Source: an archaeon (lineage in GTDB: Archaea; Aenigmatarchaeota; Aenigmatarchaeia; GW2011-AR5; GCA-2688965). Taken from it: DNA of 6,884 nucleotides. Below, one piece after another: positions 5,577 to 6,884 of the stretch (position 1 is its first letter; the number at the start of each line of letters is the position of its first letter). The translations under genes were made by a program, and so were the position numbers. The notes under the pieces were generated by a model that was not told the DNA's origin, made no database searches, and saw only the letters and a list, made by a program, of their open reading frames with translations. Location: assembly GCA_002688965.1 (NCBI GenBank), contig NZEE01000014.1, positions 14,700 through 21,583 on the forward strand. Reading direction: 5' to 3'.

Positions 5577-6884
5577 ATGGTCATTATGAGAAATAGTCTA
5601 TTAGCTGTTTTTATTGTATTGATGTTTTCTTTAGTTTTAGTTGCTCCTGCGTTTGCTGCAAATAGTGATAGGGAATGTATTGTAACTGAATATGATGATT
5701 ATGCTGAAATTGAACATAATAAAGGATATACATGCAGTTTGGAAATGTTTGATGATTCTTATACATTAGAATGTAGTACAGACCATGAATTACATGGTGA
5801 ATGGATTGGTATTGATGAAAATCGGTTTCCAGTAAATCATTATTCTAATGATAGAGGGGCTGAAGTTGAATATGTTGGCAATGAACAATGGAGACTTGTT
5901 TCTACAGGAAAAGCAAGTAATTATAATTCACCAAGATGGACTACTTGCTCTGTAATTATAGATGGATTTGATCCATATGAGGATTCTTGTAATGAATGCG
6001 ATGAGTGTGATACTTGCGATGAGTGTGATACTTGTAATGAATGCGATACTTGTAATGAATGCGATGAGTGTGATACTTGTGATAATGATTATGATTGTGT
6101 AGATTCTGATGGTGGACGAGATTATTATGATAGAGGAATTGTCCGTAGAGGTGGCTCAACATGGACAGATGTTTGCTATTACGGTGGAACAATAAAAGAA
6201 TATTATTGTACTGCTGGTAGTCTAAAATCAACTTACTATAATTGTCAATATGGGTGTGAAGACGGAGAATGTTTAAGATATGATGATTGGAATGATTATG
6301 ATTATTGGGACGATGATGATTGGGATGACTGCGATGACGAATGTGATTATGAATGTGACGAGTGTGATGATTGTTTAGATGATTGTACAGATTGGTGTGA
6401 TGATGATTATGACGACTGTATGGACGACTGTGATGGGGATGATGATTGCGAAGATGAGTGTGATGACGAATATGATGAGTGTGTAGACGAATGTGAAGAC
6501 TGGGATTGTGAGGAAGAATGTGATGATTGTGATGATTGTTTAGATGATTGCGATTATGATGCTAGTAACTATTGTATAGACACTGATAATGGTAGAAATT
6601 ATAATAAAATGGGAACTGTTTACAGAAAAGGTGGTTCTAGAATCAGTGATTTCTGTCGCGGAGATAGATTATATGAATATTTTTGTGATGATGGTCGTCT
6701 TGACATGAAGGGTTATGATTGCCCTTATGCATGTGATGATGGAAGATGTCAGGCATATGGATATGAAGACTTTGATGACGATGATGATGACGATGATGAT
6801 TATGATGAAGATTTTGATGATCAAGATGGAACTTTGAAGAAAGTTATAAAATATATTTATGTTAATCCAAGCACTACTGAAACA
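5577..6884 (+). CDS. secreted cysteine- and aspartate-rich repeat protein, 3' end beyond window (436 aa visible)
   Basis: The frame is open to the last base, so the C-terminus is missing. Residues 1-27 form a signal peptide (hydrophobic core LLAVFIVLMFSLVLV, cleavage after AFA), so the protein is exported. M4 (5586) is an alternative start. Layout: an N-terminal region at 34-135 with four cysteines (34, 53, 66, 124) and probable beta structure; a perfect Cys-x-x array at 138-168; a six-cysteine domain at 174-232; an acidic array with 18 cysteines at 252-325; a second copy of the six-cysteine domain at 333-391; and an aspartate-rich tail at 399-417. After that the chain turns to lysine, hydrophobic and threonine residues. 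I count 45 cysteines. The six-cysteine domain resembles modules I associate with secreted DPANN proteins (C-x-D-x-D-G-G ... EYYC ... GC-x-DG-x-C). The cysteines are probably disulfide-bonded or metal-binding outside the cell; the function is unknown. Confidence 0.88.
   Translation, partial: MVIMRNSLLAVFIVLMFSLVLVAPAFAANSDRECIVTEYDDYAEIEHNKGYTCSLEMFDDSYTLECSTDHELHGEWIGIDENRFPVNHYSNDRGAEVEYVGNEQWRLVSTGKASNYNSPRWTTCSVIIDGFDPYEDSCNECDECDTCDECDTCNECDTCNECDECDTCDNDYDCVDSDGGRDYYDRGIVRRGGSTWTDVCYYGGTIKEYYCTAGSLKSTYYNCQYGCEDGECLRYDDWNDYDYWDDDDWDDCDDECDYECDECDDCLDDCTDWCDDDYDDCMDDCDGDDDCEDECDDEYDECVDECEDWDCEEECDDCDDCLDDCDYDASNYCIDTDNGRNYNKMGTVYRKGGSRISDFCRGDRLYEYFCDDGRLDMKGYDCPYACDDGRCQAYGYEDFDDDDDDDDDYDEDFDDQDGTLKKVIKYIYVNPSTTET
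5988..6080 (+). repeat. 9-bp tandem repeat encoding an 11-cysteine Cys-x-x array
   Basis: Ten complete 9-base units (TGY RAT followed by GAG, GAA or ACT) and a final TGT encode cysteines at residues 138, 141, 144 and so on to 168, with only the pairs NE, DE and DT between them. An 18-base higher-order unit, TGCGATGAGTGTGATACT, is repeated exactly at 5997-6014 and 6015-6032. This suggests recent expansion by slippage or unequal exchange. Confidence 0.9.
6096..6272 (+). repeat. six-cysteine domain, copy 1 (residues 174-232)
   Basis: This 59-residue module begins CVDSDGGRDYYDRG and ends GCEDGEC, with cysteines at domain positions 1, 27, 38, 50, 54 and 59. It shares length and pattern with the copy at 6573-6749. 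Conserved features are C-x-D-x-D-x-GR, the glycine pair in the middle, EY-x-C, and a closing C-x-Y-x-C-x-DG-x-C. Confidence 0.85.
6330..6551 (+). repeat. irregular acidic Cys array between the two domains (residues 252-325)
   Basis: This stretch holds 18 cysteines separated by two to six residues that are almost all Asp or Glu, with a few Trp, Tyr and Leu. Typical units are CDDE, CDYE, CDE, CLDD, CMDD and CVDE. At DNA level it is a degenerate run of GAT/GAC/GAA and TGT codons without the exact 9-base period of the first array. Confidence 0.85.
6573..6749 (+). repeat. six-cysteine domain, copy 2 (residues 333-391)
   Basis: This second 59-residue copy begins CIDTDNGRNYNKMG and ends ACDDGRC, with cysteines at domain positions 1, 28, 38, 50, 54 and 59. 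One residue is gained in the first half and lost before position 38 relative to copy 1. The two copies have clearly diverged, so the duplication is old compared with the exact 18-base repeat in the first array. Confidence 0.85.
6774..6800 (+). repeat. nine-aspartate codon run (residues 400-408)
   Basis: Nine consecutive GAT/GAC codons encode an unbroken aspartate tract, followed by further Asp and Glu to about residue 417. Such a tract on an exported protein could bind calcium or other cations. The mix of GAT and GAC argues against pure trinucleotide slippage. Confidence 0.85.

Noticed and set aside
5988..6080. CRISPR-like or satellite repeat array
   Set aside because: Units are 9 bases, contiguous without spacers, and in phase with an open reading frame behind a signal peptide. 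It is a coding repeat.
5988..6080. Ferredoxin- or zinc-finger-type CxxC motifs
   Set aside because: The protein is exported and the cysteines run in an unbroken every-third pattern, unlike paired CxxC knuckles or the CxxCxxCxxxCP ferredoxin motif.
5956..6231. Minus-strand histidine- and asparagine-rich open frame
   Set aside because: Its composition is just the complement of the Cys/Asp codon repeats in the secreted protein.

Overview
The window looks like a piece of an AT-rich archaeal genome, most likely a DPANN-type archaeon (Woesearchaeota/Pacearchaeota-like), interrupted by a roughly 1.2 kb block that reads like bacterial DNA. The archaeal assignment rests on an archaeal-style type 2 isopentenyl-diphosphate isomerase, two large secreted proteins of a kind common in DPANN genomes, and start codons with no Shine-Dalgarno site but a TATA-like box about 24-27 bases upstream, the layout expected for leaderless archaeal mRNAs. 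No lineage can be proven from sequence reading alone.

Left part (1-4142): a small possible winged-helix protein (62-313, minus strand) lies divergent from an unrecognised 68-residue protein (577-783, plus strand). That gene converges, with a 5-base gap, on a 753-residue secreted glycoprotein-like gene (789-3050, minus). The glycoprotein has a signal peptide, about two dozen N-glycosylation sequons, a dockerin-like calcium-binding module and a C-terminal lamin-tail domain. Upstream of it on the same strand is fni (3075-4142), an enzyme of isoprenoid/archaeal lipid precursor synthesis. The two are only 24 bases apart but have no obvious functional link.

Middle part (about 4281-5502): base composition, lysine codon choice and initiation signals all change. 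Three small genes in one direction, each with a near-perfect Shine-Dalgarno site exactly 7 bases before ATG, follow a leader with four successive hairpins and end at a 13-bp intrinsic-terminator-like hairpin. The products are a small beta-rich protein, a two-helix membrane protein and a membrane-anchored coiled-coil protein. This is either a transferred bacterial (possibly CPR/Patescibacteria-like) operon or an assembly chimera.

Right part (5503-6884): a secreted protein, cut off by the window end, with 45 cysteines in 436 visible residues. It contains an 11-cysteine array with a cysteine at every third residue, two copies of a 59-residue six-cysteine domain, a second 18-cysteine acidic array between those copies, and a nine-aspartate run. 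This is the most unusual object in the window.
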